A stretch of 64,000 nucleotides of DNA, from contig NZ_JAATJT010000002.1 of NCBI RefSeq assembly GCF_011777505.1, positions 124,001 to 188,000 on the forward strand, given 5' to 3'. The position numbers and the translations under genes are program-made. Positions 24,872-33,670 of this stretch are shown here, in pieces (position 1 is the first letter of the stretch; the number at the start of each line of letters is the position of its first letter). The DNA is from Gaetbulibacter sp. S0825 (GTDB taxonomy: Bacteria > Bacteroidota > Bacteroidia > Flavobacteriales > Flavobacteriaceae). The notes below the pieces were generated by a model. It searched no databases. It was not told the origin of the DNA and was given only the letters and a program-made list of their open reading frames with translations.

Positions 24872-25432
24872 CTAAAGCTTTTGTTGTTTTAGTGCTTTAA
24901 TTTGTTTTGGTCGCAACCACATCATAAAACCACTTATAGAAAGAATAATTAACCCTAAAGAGGTAAGTGTAGAGTAGAGTAGTTTTGTATAGTGAGAGTC
25001 TGATTTAAAAAGATAATCAATAATACTTCCATCATGAATCATTTCAATAAGATCTGCTGTTCGTTGTTTTACTGATACAATATCTCCAGTATAGCAGTTT
25101 ATTTGTAATTCGGTAAAATGATATTCAAAACGCACTTTTGCTATGCCTTTAGATGGTCTGTAATCTATACGGTTTATGGTGTTGTCTAAGTTTAGAGAAT
25201 CTGAATAGTTTATGGCAATATCTTCAATGGATTTTAACCCAATAAGATTTTGTTGTTGTGTAATTTCTTGTGAAGGTGGTTTTAATTTTAATTCGTCTTT
25301 CCATGTTAGCAATAACCCAGTAACACCAACTAAAAACAAAAAAACTACCAACGGAATAGCAACCGTTTTGTGTAAACGCCTGTACCATCGTGTTTCTTTT
25401 GCTAATACTCTAGTTTTTTTATTCAAAGACAA
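24872..25432 (-). CDS. PepSY-associated membrane protein
   Basis: A 186-residue inner-membrane protein. A basic N-terminus with WYRRLHKTVAIPL leads into helix 1 (VVFLFLVGVTGLLLTW, about 30-46). A periplasmic PepSY-like domain spans about 60-135, and a second helix (STLTSLGLIILSISGFMMWL, about 150-170) is followed by the basic tail RPKQIKALKQQ. The layout resembles short PepSY_TM proteins of iron-siderophore uptake clusters. No receptor gene is adjacent. Its role is not established. Confidence 0.8.
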   Translation of the reverse strand: MSLNKKTRVLAKETRWYRRLHKTVAIPLVVFLFLVGVTGLLLTWKDELKLKPPSQEITQQQNLIGLKSIEDIAINYSDSLNLDNTINRIDYRPSKGIAKVRFEYHFTELQINCYTGDIVSVKQRTADLIEMIHDGSIIDYLFKSDSHYTKLLYSTLTSLGLIILSISGFMMWLRPKQIKALKQQKL

Positions 25433-25506
25433 ATTGTTTGAGGTCGAAAATAGGGAATTTAGATGGAATTATTCTTAAAGAGTTGTTAATAGGAAATGAG
25501 GCGTAG

Positions 25507-26886
25507 TTATAATATTTTGGTTTTAATGATTTTAAAGTTTTCAAATTCACTTAAGTCAATTGAATAAACACTTTTAGATGGTATTACTGAAACATCATCA
25601 GATGTAAAGCCGCCCAATAAATAGAGTTTATTGTTATTTACAAATATTTTAGGTGCGTGAAGGCCTAATTCAATTTTGTATTCACTTAGCCTTTTGGTAT
25701 TTATATTATAGGTGAAAAATGTCCCATTATTAAAAATATAAATCATATGTTCAACAGCCAGTACCCCAGGATTAATCATGCTTTTAAACAGTTCACCTTC
25801 TTTAGTCCATCTTCCTGTTTTTAAATTAAATGTTTCAATATTATTGATTGGGTCATTATTATGGCCTCCTACTAAATATATAGTATCATCTATTAAAACA
25901 CCTTGAGTTTCTTTGGGTATTGGCATATTTCCAATGTTATACCATAGCCCAGTTTGAAGGTTGAGTGCATGCACTTCTTTTGAAAATGTTTTAACATCTT
26001 CAATAGTTGATTTTATAGAACCGCCCATAACTATAAGGTTATCGTTATATATAAAAGACGCAAAATTTACAGCTTTATGTGGATTAACATTATCTATGAT
26101 TTTAGTGTTCTTTTCTAAATCTAATATTTCAATTCTATTTTCTAGATACTCTTTTCCTTTAAGGTTAGACACACGTTTACCACCTACGACATAAAGTTTA
26201 TTATCATAAATATGACTATTATGGAAAGCTCTTTTAATATTTTTTTTATTAGTATCACTCCACATATTTTTATTTAAATCATATACGTGAACTTTTGAAC
26301 TATAATTTTTCCAATTTGCTTTAATAACCATATTTTCAAGCATATCTTCCATGGTCATTCCAAATGACGCACTTTCCATTGCCTTATCTTTTTCAATTAT
26401 TTCATCAAAGGTATTAGTTGTAACGGATTTTTCGCCACCAGTTATTATAACCTTCCCATCTTTTTCTGAGGCTCCAAATGCGAAAAGACCTTTAGGCATT
26501 GTAGATACTTTTGTAAACTTTAAAAGTTGTTCTCGCCTTCGTACTCTCTTCTTTTTTGCACTCACAATAATTTCGTCTAGGCGAGACGTATTCTTCAAAA
26601 GGTAGACAGTATGATCTAGTTTTTCTAGATTTTTTAAAGTAATTTCTTCTGGGTAGTAGTTAATGTGAGAAATAATAAGAATGCTAGTGTTTTTTAAATT
26701 GTCGTTGCTATTAATTGTAAAAACCCCATTATGATTTGTAGCAAAGCCTTTATCTATTCCTTTTACTTTAATGTTTACATCTGAAATAGGTTCTTTGCTA
26801 TCACTATCTAAAATTGTAACTACTTGTTGAGCTTGTAATGTATAGGATACTAAAACTAGTAAAACGGAAATGTAAATTTTTTGCAT
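25507..26886 (-). CDS. secreted kelch-repeat protein with CarboxypepD_reg-like domain
   Basis: A 459-residue exported protein with signal peptide (MQKIYISVLLVLVSYTLQAQ). Residues about 20-100 form a CarboxypepD_reg-like beta-sandwich (ILDSDSKEPISDVNIKVKG). A kelch propeller covers about 125-450, with GG-containing blades: ITGGEK, VVGGKR, VMGGSI, LVGGHN and LLGGFT. A basic linker VSAKKKRVRRREQLLKF joins the two. The N-terminal domain is also common at the start of TonB-receptor-like proteins, but no barrel follows. A binding or scaffold role at the cell surface is inference. Confidence 0.85.
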   Translation of the reverse strand: MQKIYISVLLVLVSYTLQAQQVVTILDSDSKEPISDVNIKVKGIDKGFATNHNGVFTINSNDNLKNTSILIISHINYYPEEITLKNLEKLDHTVYLLKNTSRLDEIIVSAKKKRVRRREQLLKFTKVSTMPKGLFAFGASEKDGKVIITGGEKSVTTNTFDEIIEKDKAMESASFGMTMEDMLENMVIKANWKNYSSKVHVYDLNKNMWSDTNKKNIKRAFHNSHIYDNKLYVVGGKRVSNLKGKEYLENRIEILDLEKNTKIIDNVNPHKAVNFASFIYNDNLIVMGGSIKSTIEDVKTFSKEVHALNLQTGLWYNIGNMPIPKETQGVLIDDTIYLVGGHNNDPINNIETFNLKTGRWTKEGELFKSMINPGVLAVEHMIYIFNNGTFFTYNINTKRLSEYKIELGLHAPKIFVNNNKLYLLGGFTSDDVSVIPSKSVYSIDLSEFENFKIIKTKIL

Positions 26887-26932
26887 GTTGGTTGGGTTTA
26901 CTTTTATGTATCAAAAATTATACCGTGATATT

Positions 26933-27139
26933 CTAATTAAAAATAAAGCTTAATTCCCTATATATCATTACAACTCCTATCATTAAAGTAATTACTACTC
27001 CAGTGTATATTTTAACATTAGAAGAAAATATCATCCAATCAAACTTTCGCGATTTATTATAATCATTTATTTCGTATATGGTGAATGCAATTACTCCAAT
27101 TACTAGTAGTATTCCTATAAGTAAATTAGTAGTATTCAT
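26933..27139 (-). CDS. small two-helix membrane protein, unknown
   Basis: A 68-residue protein with two hydrophobic helices (LLIGILLVIGVIAFTIYEI, about 5-23, and VKIYTGVVITLMIGVVMIY, about 43-61) joined by a polar loop (NDYNKSRKFDWMIF). No family recognised. It is 8 bases downstream of the YdeI-like gene, in the same direction, so probably co-transcribed. Confidence 0.55.
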   Translation of the reverse strand: MNTTNLLIGILLVIGVIAFTIYEINDYNKSRKFDWMIFSSNVKIYTGVVITLMIGVVMIYRELSFIFN

Positions 27140-27147
27140 TTGATTTT

Positions 27148-27711
27148 TTATCGTGACTTAATATTCTGTTCACAAAACTCAATGATTTTTTCAATCCTGA
27201 TTTGTCGTGTTACTTCTCGTTTGGCTTGTTTTAACCAATACAAGTAGGACTTTCTATATCCAGGAGCAAAGTTTTGATAGTTCTCTAGCGCTCTTTTATT
27301 TGAGTTAAATGCTTTTTGTAAATCGTTTGGGACAATTAAATTTTCAACATCATCTAAAAAGCTCCACATGCCATTTTGTTTGGCAATGTCTATTTTATGA
27401 TAACCACTGGGTTGAATTAGGTTGTTATTTTCTAGTTCAATAACATAACGCTTGTTTAAGGCACTCCAAACACTTTTTGGATTTCTTGGTGTAAAATATT
27501 GGCGACGTTTTCCGTTGCCCAAACTTTTAACTGTAGAATCTATCCAGCCAAAACATAATGCTACTTTTACTGCTTCTTCCCAACGCATGGTGGGAACCTT
27601 CATTTCTAATTTGAAGAAAATAAGGTAGACTCCATTGGCAGCTTCATGATTTTGTAATAGCCAATCGTACCAATCTACATCGCGTTCAAAATATAATTCT
27701 GGATAATCCAC
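27148..27711 (-). CDS. YdeI/OmpD-associated family protein
   Basis: A 187-residue cytoplasmic protein. The N-terminal half has the family pattern WYDWLLQNHEAANGVYLIFF, then MRWEEAVKVALCFGWIDSTV and YFTPRNPKSVWSALNK. The C-terminal half has LIVPNDLQKAF and the OmdA-like end APGYRKSYLYWLKQAKREVT with basic residues. Length is normal for the family. Molecular function is poorly known. It lies 5 bases downstream of the M1 peptidase gene. Confidence 0.85.
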   Translation of the reverse strand: MDYPELYFERDVDWYDWLLQNHEAANGVYLIFFKLEMKVPTMRWEEAVKVALCFGWIDSTVKSLGNGKRRQYFTPRNPKSVWSALNKRYVIELENNNLIQPSGYHKIDIAKQNGMWSFLDDVENLIVPNDLQKAFNSNKRALENYQNFAPGYRKSYLYWLKQAKREVTRQIRIEKIIEFCEQNIKSR

Positions 27712-27716
27712 AGGGT

Positions 27717-29360
27717 TTATAATTTGCTTGAATACACTAAGAAGTTATCATCTATTTTTATATCATCAGCTTTAGTGCTCATGGTTTGCCATTCAGCTTT
27801 TGGGAATAGCCATTGTTCACTTCCATTAATATGTATTTTTATTGGCATGTCGAAGTTTTCAATAATGTTAGTATAACGAAATTTTAAGACGTTATTTTTT
27901 ATTTCATACTCTAAAGTTGGAATGCGAACATCACGTAAATACTGATTAAAAAACTCGGTTAAATCGATTCCTGTTGTTTTACTTAAATAATCTTCTACTT
28001 GCTTTGTAGTAACCGTTTGATGATAAAAGGTCTTGTTTAAACCACGTAAAATCATTCGCCATTTTTCGTCATCTTCAATAAGTTGCCTTAAGGTATGAAT
28101 CATGTAAGCACCTTTATTGTACATGTCGCCAGAACCTTCTTTATTCACATTATAATAACCAATAATTGGTCTATCATTTTTTATGTCTTTTCCTTTGCCA
28201 ACGGTGTATTCGTCTCCAGCTTGTTTGTTGTAATGGTATTCAAGATATAAGCCTTCGGAATAAGCTGTAAACCCTTCATGAATCCACATGTCAGCAATGT
28301 CTTTGTACGTTATATTGTTTGCGAACCACTCATGACCAGCTTCGTGGATAATAATAAAATCGAACTTTAGCCCCCAACCAGTTTTAGATAAATCGTTACC
28401 CAAATAGCCTTTCATATATTTATTTCCATAGGTAATTGAACTTTGATGTTCCATACCCAAATAAGGAACTTCTACTAGCTTAAAGCCATCTTCATAAAAC
28501 GGATAAGGACCAAACCAATGCTCAAAAGCTTTCATCATTTTTGGTGTGTCTTTAAAATGTTCTTTTGCCTTTTCAAGATTATCGCGAAGCACAAAATAAT
28601 CTAAGTCTAAATCACCGTTTTCGCCTTTAAATACTTCTGAAAAATGTACATAATCGCCAATGTTTACATTCACACCATAATTATTGATAGGATTGTTTAC
28701 AAACCAATGTGAGGTTACTGTATTATCATCCTGTTCTTCAATACTTCTAAGCCGTCCATTAGAAACATTTGATAAGCCTTTAGGTACATTCACACTAATT
28801 AGCATACTATCTACTTCATCGTACATGTGGTCTTTATTTGGCCACCAAACACTAGCACCTAAACCTTGACAAGAGGTTGCTACAAAGTGCTTTCCATTGT
28901 CATCTTTTTTCCATGAAAAGCCACCATCCCAAGGTGCTCTTTTTGCAACTTTAGGATTTCCTTTATAATGTACTTCCAGTGAATTTATATCACCAACTAC
29001 CTGTTTGTCTTTTAAGGTAATAAAGTGTGCATTACCATCATGTTTTACTTTTAACTCTTTGCCATTTTGGGTTACTTTAGTAATTTCTAATGGATTTTGT
29101 AAATCAATTTGTAAAACATTATGAGGTTTTAAAACCTTGTATTGAACTAAGTTTTTACCAGAAATGTATTTGTTGTCTGGATCTACTTTAATATCTAAAT
29201 GATAATAAGTTACATCCCACCATACTCTTTCTGGAGTAATTGTACCACGCAAGGTGTCTTGTCTTGTAAACGTGTTTTTATCTTCAAGTAATCCTTGAGC
29301 TTCAATAACTATTGATGATGTTATGAGGAGTATAAAAAGGACTAAAAATTTAGTTTTCAT
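27717..29360 (-). CDS. M1-family metallo-aminopeptidase, secreted
   Basis: A 547-residue exported zinc peptidase. Signal peptide MKTKFLVLFILLITSSIVIEAQ. The N-terminal beta domain covers about 45-230. The catalytic site is H339-E-A-G-H in HEAGHEWFANN, with the third ligand Glu in IHEGFTAYSE 18 residues after the second His, as in M1 enzymes. A substrate N-terminus site is seen in YLGMEHQSS (a GxMEN-like motif with His in place of Asn). The long C-terminal helical domain of larger M1 members is missing; a short beta domain ends the protein. Confidence 0.92.
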   Translation of the reverse strand: MKTKFLVLFILLITSSIVIEAQGLLEDKNTFTRQDTLRGTITPERVWWDVTYYHLDIKVDPDNKYISGKNLVQYKVLKPHNVLQIDLQNPLEITKVTQNGKELKVKHDGNAHFITLKDKQVVGDINSLEVHYKGNPKVAKRAPWDGGFSWKKDDNGKHFVATSCQGLGASVWWPNKDHMYDEVDSMLISVNVPKGLSNVSNGRLRSIEEQDDNTVTSHWFVNNPINNYGVNVNIGDYVHFSEVFKGENGDLDLDYFVLRDNLEKAKEHFKDTPKMMKAFEHWFGPYPFYEDGFKLVEVPYLGMEHQSSITYGNKYMKGYLGNDLSKTGWGLKFDFIIIHEAGHEWFANNITYKDIADMWIHEGFTAYSEGLYLEYHYNKQAGDEYTVGKGKDIKNDRPIIGYYNVNKEGSGDMYNKGAYMIHTLRQLIEDDEKWRMILRGLNKTFYHQTVTTKQVEDYLSKTTGIDLTEFFNQYLRDVRIPTLEYEIKNNVLKFRYTNIIENFDMPIKIHINGSEQWLFPKAEWQTMSTKADDIKIDDNFLVYSSKL

Positions 29361-29371
29361 ATTATTATAGA

Positions 29372-30139
29372 TTAATTAATTCTGTCTAAAAAGGGTTGTA
29401 ATTCTAAAAGTGTAATATCATCTCTTTTACGAAGTTCATTTAAAAACCACACTTTATGTCCAGCACCATAGGTAATAAGAATTCGCTTACCTTGGTTTTT
29501 ATATTTTTGAAGGGCTTTTTCGATATTCCAATAGTGAGCTATATTGATATTATCCCATCCACCGAGACCAAGCTCTTCGTTAAAAAGCCTGTTGTAAGTA
29601 CTTAATCTAATATTATAAATACTATCATATGTATTTGTATGTATAAATGCTGGGTCGTTTCGTTTACCAGTAGCATTCATTAAAGAATCGGTTAATTTAT
29701 TTGCGGTAGTATATTCTTTCCAGTCATCAATTCTTGTTGTATCCTTGCTAATAGCTTGAAGTTTTTTAGACCTTTCACTTGCCATAATTGCTGTCCATCC
29801 AGCCGTTGGGATAATTTCAAAATCCATAGTTTTTGACAACGGAAAAATAACATCGGTATATTCAGGAAACCTCATAACACGTGGTTCTGAAATACTATCA
29901 TCTCTTTTAAACCCCTCCATAGCTGCATCAAAGCGGTTTGGTGGAATTTCAGTTAGAATTATATCAGGATTAATTTCCTTTATAATTGCTGTTAATTTCT
30001 CAATATTAAATACTTCTTCCGTTAGATGTCCACTGTGGATGGTTCCTAGAACAAGAACTTCATTTTTAGTGTCTTTTTGGCAACTTAAAATCAAAGCAAG
30101 TACTAAAAATATGATGTTACTCCTTTTAAGTAATTTCAT
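29372..30139 (-). CDS. DUF5694/TraB-like lipoprotein
   Basis: A 255-residue protein with a lipoprotein signal (IIFLVLALILSC-Q). The mature part starts VLVLGTIHSGHL and has INPDIILTEIPPNRFDA. It ends GKRILITYGAGHKVWFLN, the pattern of DUF5694, distantly like the TraB/GumN group (GT-H at the start, an E in the middle, G-x-GH near the end). These conserved His and Glu residues could bind metal; hydrolase activity is inference. It lies between M1 and M28 peptidase genes, 4 and 11 bases from them, so the three form one operon. Confidence 0.7.
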   Translation of the reverse strand: MKLLKRSNIIFLVLALILSCQKDTKNEVLVLGTIHSGHLTEEVFNIEKLTAIIKEINPDIILTEIPPNRFDAAMEGFKRDDSISEPRVMRFPEYTDVIFPLSKTMDFEIIPTAGWTAIMASERSKKLQAISKDTTRIDDWKEYTTANKLTDSLMNATGKRNDPAFIHTNTYDSIYNIRLSTYNRLFNEELGLGGWDNINIAHYWNIEKALQKYKNQGKRILITYGAGHKVWFLNELRKRDDITLLELQPFLDRIN

Positions 30140-30143
30140 CTAA

Positions 30144-31475
30144 TTATCTAAACGTTTTATTTGGAAAAACTACTGGACTTTCATAACCATCTTTTCCAAC
30201 CGAAGCGACTCCAAAAAAGAAATTATCTATAACGATTCCCTCTAAAGTAAACTCAGATACATCACCAACATAACGACTGTTATCCCAAGTAGGAGAGGTT
30301 GTATCTCTCCAATAAATTTTATACCCAACTGCACCATCAACTTTGTCCCATTTAAACTTAGCAGAAGGTTGAACTATACCTCCTATAGCAACATTTTCTG
30401 GTGCTGGAGGTGCACTAGCCAAACTAGCTAAATTGATAGCGTTTACGGCAGTTAGTTTTTTGGCATAAGGAAAATTCACATGCTCAAATGTATCGCCATA
30501 GTTAATACCGTTTTCGGTACGAATATCTTGATGTTGTTGAGTGTAGTTCTCATGTGCTTCCATAATTCTGATACCTGCAAAACCTAAATCGTTAAATGGA
30601 CGATGATGTCCGCCACGACCAAAACGGTCTAAACGATACACCATCATTGGATTCATTTCTGGCATATACGTTTTTACATTTTTATGTACATAACGTGCCA
30701 ACTGACGTGAAATACCATCAACTTCGCCACCATAAAACCGTCTTACATTTCGCTCACGTTCTGTTTCTGTTGGAGGTACAGGTTCTGAGAATATTCTAAA
30801 CGTTCGATTGTCGATAACTCCATCAACGCCTTTAATGTTTCCTATCATGTCATTATTAAGAATACCAATAATATCCCAACCTTGTTCTTTGGCATATTTC
30901 GCTAATCCAGCACCACCAAACAAGCCTTGTTCTTCACCAGACAAACCAACGTAAATAATGCTATTTTCAAATTGATAATTGCTCAATACTCTTGCTGCTT
31001 CTATGGTACCAGCCATTCCTGAAGCATTATCATTAGCTCCTGGTGCGTCAATTTCAAAATTCATAGTATTACTTGAACGAGAATCGATATCACCACTCAT
31101 GATGATGTAGCGATTTGGATATTTTGTACCTTTTTGTACAGCTACTACATTCACAATCCAAGCATCGTGAGGTACACGACGATTACCTTCTTTTGTTACT
31201 AAATCTTTTTGATAGAAAACATCTAAACAGTTATCGCATTCTTTTGAAATGGATTCAAATTCAGATTTAATCCAGCGTCTAGCAGCTCCAATGCCTCTAG
31301 TTGTTGAAACAGTATCGCTAAAAGTGTTACGTGTACCAAAATCTACTAAGGTTTTTACATCATTTTTAATACGCTCTGCTGAAACAGCATCGATGATATC
31401 ATAAATTTTTTGGTCGGTTTGTGAAAAGCTATTTACTACAAATACTAGTAGTAATACGGTTAGTGATTGTTTCAT
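30144..31475 (-). CDS. M28-family peptidase with C-terminal FN3-like domain
   Basis: A 443-residue exported protein (signal MKQSLTVLLLVFVVNSFSQ). The M28 fold is clear: MSGDIDSRSS, DAPGANDNASGMAGTIEAA and GLSGEEQGLFGGAGLA (catalytic Glu pair), and a late ligand region RIMEAHENY. The usual first zinc ligand His of the H-x-D motif is D129 here (D129-I-D131). The last ~90 residues form a fibronectin-III-like domain (IVQPSAKFKWDKVDGAVGYKI starts it). It is in an operon with DUF6265, DUF5694 and M1 genes. It could be an active variant site or a di-Asp site. Confidence 0.88.
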   Translation of the reverse strand: MKQSLTVLLLVFVVNSFSQTDQKIYDIIDAVSAERIKNDVKTLVDFGTRNTFSDTVSTTRGIGAARRWIKSEFESISKECDNCLDVFYQKDLVTKEGNRRVPHDAWIVNVVAVQKGTKYPNRYIIMSGDIDSRSSNTMNFEIDAPGANDNASGMAGTIEAARVLSNYQFENSIIYVGLSGEEQGLFGGAGLAKYAKEQGWDIIGILNNDMIGNIKGVDGVIDNRTFRIFSEPVPPTETERERNVRRFYGGEVDGISRQLARYVHKNVKTYMPEMNPMMVYRLDRFGRGGHHRPFNDLGFAGIRIMEAHENYTQQHQDIRTENGINYGDTFEHVNFPYAKKLTAVNAINLASLASAPPAPENVAIGGIVQPSAKFKWDKVDGAVGYKIYWRDTTSPTWDNSRYVGDVSEFTLEGIVIDNFFFGVASVGKDGYESPVVFPNKTFR

Positions 31476-31477
31476 TG

Positions 31478-31945
31478 CTATTGTTTAGTATAATTAAATT
31501 TTACAGTTTCTACGGTTCCATTTTCTTCAATATCTACATAGATATTCATTTCTTTATCACCCACTTTTTCAAAAGTCATGCCTTCAAACACTACTTTGGT
31601 TGGAGTAATTTCTTTAAGTGGAAAGTCTACGGTTTCATCTTTTGTTTCCCAACCTTTTAAGTCTGACCCAAAATGTTTTAATTGAAGAATAAGCGAGTTT
31701 TCTACTTCTCTAATAATTTCAATTTCATAGAAGGTCACTTTACCATCGTTTATCAATTTAAATGTAGCCATCATTGAGCCTGCTGAGGGCTCACTCCAAA
31801 TTTCTTCTGTTTTTCCACCAAATGCTTCACCATGCCAAGTACCAGAAATCCAAGCGATGTTTTCTAGTTTTGGTTCGAGCTTGGTTTCTGTTTGCGCTTT
31901 ACATGAAAAGCTAATTAAAAGGAGTATTAGGATTAGTTTCTTCAT
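31478..31945 (-). CDS. DUF6265 lipoprotein
   Basis: A 155-residue protein with lipobox signal (MKKLILILLLISFSC-K). The mature part is a small beta-barrel: IAWISGTWHGEAFGGKTEEIW, then SAGSMMATFKL and a strand-rich end FNYTKQ. This WISGTW pattern is the DUF6265 hallmark. Function is unknown; it may bind a small lipophilic ligand. It ends 2 bases before the M28 gene. Confidence 0.78.
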   Translation of the reverse strand: MKKLILILLLISFSCKAQTETKLEPKLENIAWISGTWHGEAFGGKTEEIWSEPSAGSMMATFKLINDGKVTFYEIEIIREVENSLILQLKHFGSDLKGWETKDETVDFPLKEITPTKVVFEGMTFEKVGDKEMNIYVDIEENGTVETVKFNYTKQ

Positions 31946-31951
31946 AATGGA

Positions 31952-33547
31952 TTATTGAATAAAAGTTACTTTTTTAATCAAATCATTTTCGACTTCATAA
32001 ATAGCTATGGCATAAAAAACACGTCCATTTACAGTCACTTTTTCTTTATCGATAACTTTGTTTCCTAAAACAATTCTGTTAACGATTTCAGCATTTAAAT
32101 CTGGTGTGTTTTCAAAAAATGAAGCATATTGTCTTTTGAGAGCTACTCGACCTTGAGTTGTGACATTATTAGGAAATGTGAACAATTTAATATCGATAGA
32201 ATAGGTGTTTACAAAACCATCAATATCTCTATTGTTATATACTTCCAGCTGCTTGTTTACAATAGATTCTGGGTTAGATGTGGTTGTAGAATTACTTAAA
32301 AAAGTCATTGAGTTAATGTCTTTTGCATCTGTTTCATAAATCGTAACTTGCCTATTTGTAGTGTTATTTAGGGTAACCAATTCTTCATCAATAACTATAT
32401 TTTTTAATGTCATCCTGTTTAAGGTTTTAACATTAGACTTTTTATTCTCTTTAAAAAATTGTGTGTAGTTTTCTTTTAAAGTATTGCGTCCGGAATACAT
32501 TTTTTCATTTGGAAACCTATTTACCACAACATTTTCGTCAAATGCATTTGAGAATTCATTGAGTTGTCTATTATTGAAAGGTTCAATATGTCTTTGTACA
32601 ATTTCGGCAGCTTTTTCTTCGCTTATTGTTGAGGTAGGACTACTTGTGTTATCCTTAGGCGTAGTTTCAACAGTATTCGTCTTATTGCTATTAATATCTC
32701 CAGCGATTAGTAACATAGTCGATTCTGGATTTGTAGCTAAGCGTGTAATTTTTGAAATCCCTTTTGAGAGTAAATCGTCAACCTTTTTCCAATTATTATC
32801 TTTTCGTAAGGTTAATTTATATAGCACACTTTCTTTTCCTGAAAGAATGGTTCTATTGTTTAACCAGCAAATATCTTCAACGTCTTTCATTGTGTTGGCA
32901 ATAAGCCTAGTGGTTCCAGTCATTGGATTTAAGGACTTTATTTGCCAAACATCATTTTCTTTTGAAATGAAGCTCACAAGATTGGAGTTTGGAATTCTAT
33001 GAAATGAACGACCTACGTTGGTGGCGTATTTTCTGCTCCAACCTTCAGTTAAATTAATTGCATATAAGTTTAATCCATCTTCTTCAATAACTGCACCCAC
33101 AATAATATTGTCATCAAACCAAGTGTAATAGGCCACTACAAGGTCTTGAACAAGCTCTGTAGATTCACCATTCTTTAAATTATAGGTGTATAAGCGTTGC
33201 TTTCCGTCTTTATCCAAACGTACGGCAGAGACTTCATTTTTATTTGGAATTTTTAAAGGCGAATATTCGCCGCCTTCAGTATGATTAATGAATATTTTTG
33301 AATCGTAATTGATATTATACTTGACAATATCAGTTTGTCCATTTCTCGTTCCTGCATACAACACAGTATTCTCATCGAGAAATGAAGGTTGATTATCGTA
33401 ACCATCATTTACCGAAATATTTCTTTGGTTAAATAACTCTATATAATTGTTTGAGGCTTTTAAATCAAACAAAAAAACATCGGTATTAGATTGCGAATAA
33501 GAAACTAAAAAAACAAAAAATAGAAGAGAAGAAAATAACTTGCGCAT
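31952..33547 (-). CDS. secreted TolB-like propeller fused to two NTF2/SnoaL-like domains
   Basis: A 531-residue exported protein (signal MRKLFSSLLFFVFLVSYSQ). Residues about 25-295 form a TolB/WD-like propeller with repeated blade motifs (SFLDENTVLYAGTRNGQTDI, YTYNLKNGESTELV). A Thr/Ser linker follows. Two SnoaL/NTF2-like domains then sit in tandem at about 315-415 and 425-531, each starting with a helix such as IVQRHIEPFNNRQLNEF or SIVNKQLEVYNNRDIDGF. I do not know this combination. It heads the operon running towards the M1 gene (6 bases to the DUF6265 gene). Confidence 0.78.
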   Translation of the reverse strand: MRKLFSSLLFFVFLVSYSQSNTDVFLFDLKASNNYIELFNQRNISVNDGYDNQPSFLDENTVLYAGTRNGQTDIVKYNINYDSKIFINHTEGGEYSPLKIPNKNEVSAVRLDKDGKQRLYTYNLKNGESTELVQDLVVAYYTWFDDNIIVGAVIEEDGLNLYAINLTEGWSRKYATNVGRSFHRIPNSNLVSFISKENDVWQIKSLNPMTGTTRLIANTMKDVEDICWLNNRTILSGKESVLYKLTLRKDNNWKKVDDLLSKGISKITRLATNPESTMLLIAGDINSNKTNTVETTPKDNTSSPTSTISEEKAAEIVQRHIEPFNNRQLNEFSNAFDENVVVNRFPNEKMYSGRNTLKENYTQFFKENKKSNVKTLNRMTLKNIVIDEELVTLNNTTNRQVTIYETDAKDINSMTFLSNSTTTSNPESIVNKQLEVYNNRDIDGFVNTYSIDIKLFTFPNNVTTQGRVALKRQYASFFENTPDLNAEIVNRIVLGNKVIDKEKVTVNGRVFYAIAIYEVENDLIKKVTFIQ

Positions 33548-33670
33548 AAGATTAATTAAATTTTTCTCTAAAGTAATAAAAAAGGTTTATTGATGTTTAA
33601 TTGTCTAGAATAAAGAATACTATTAATTTCTAACTTTATATCTTTGAAAGATATCTAATAGAATTACAGT

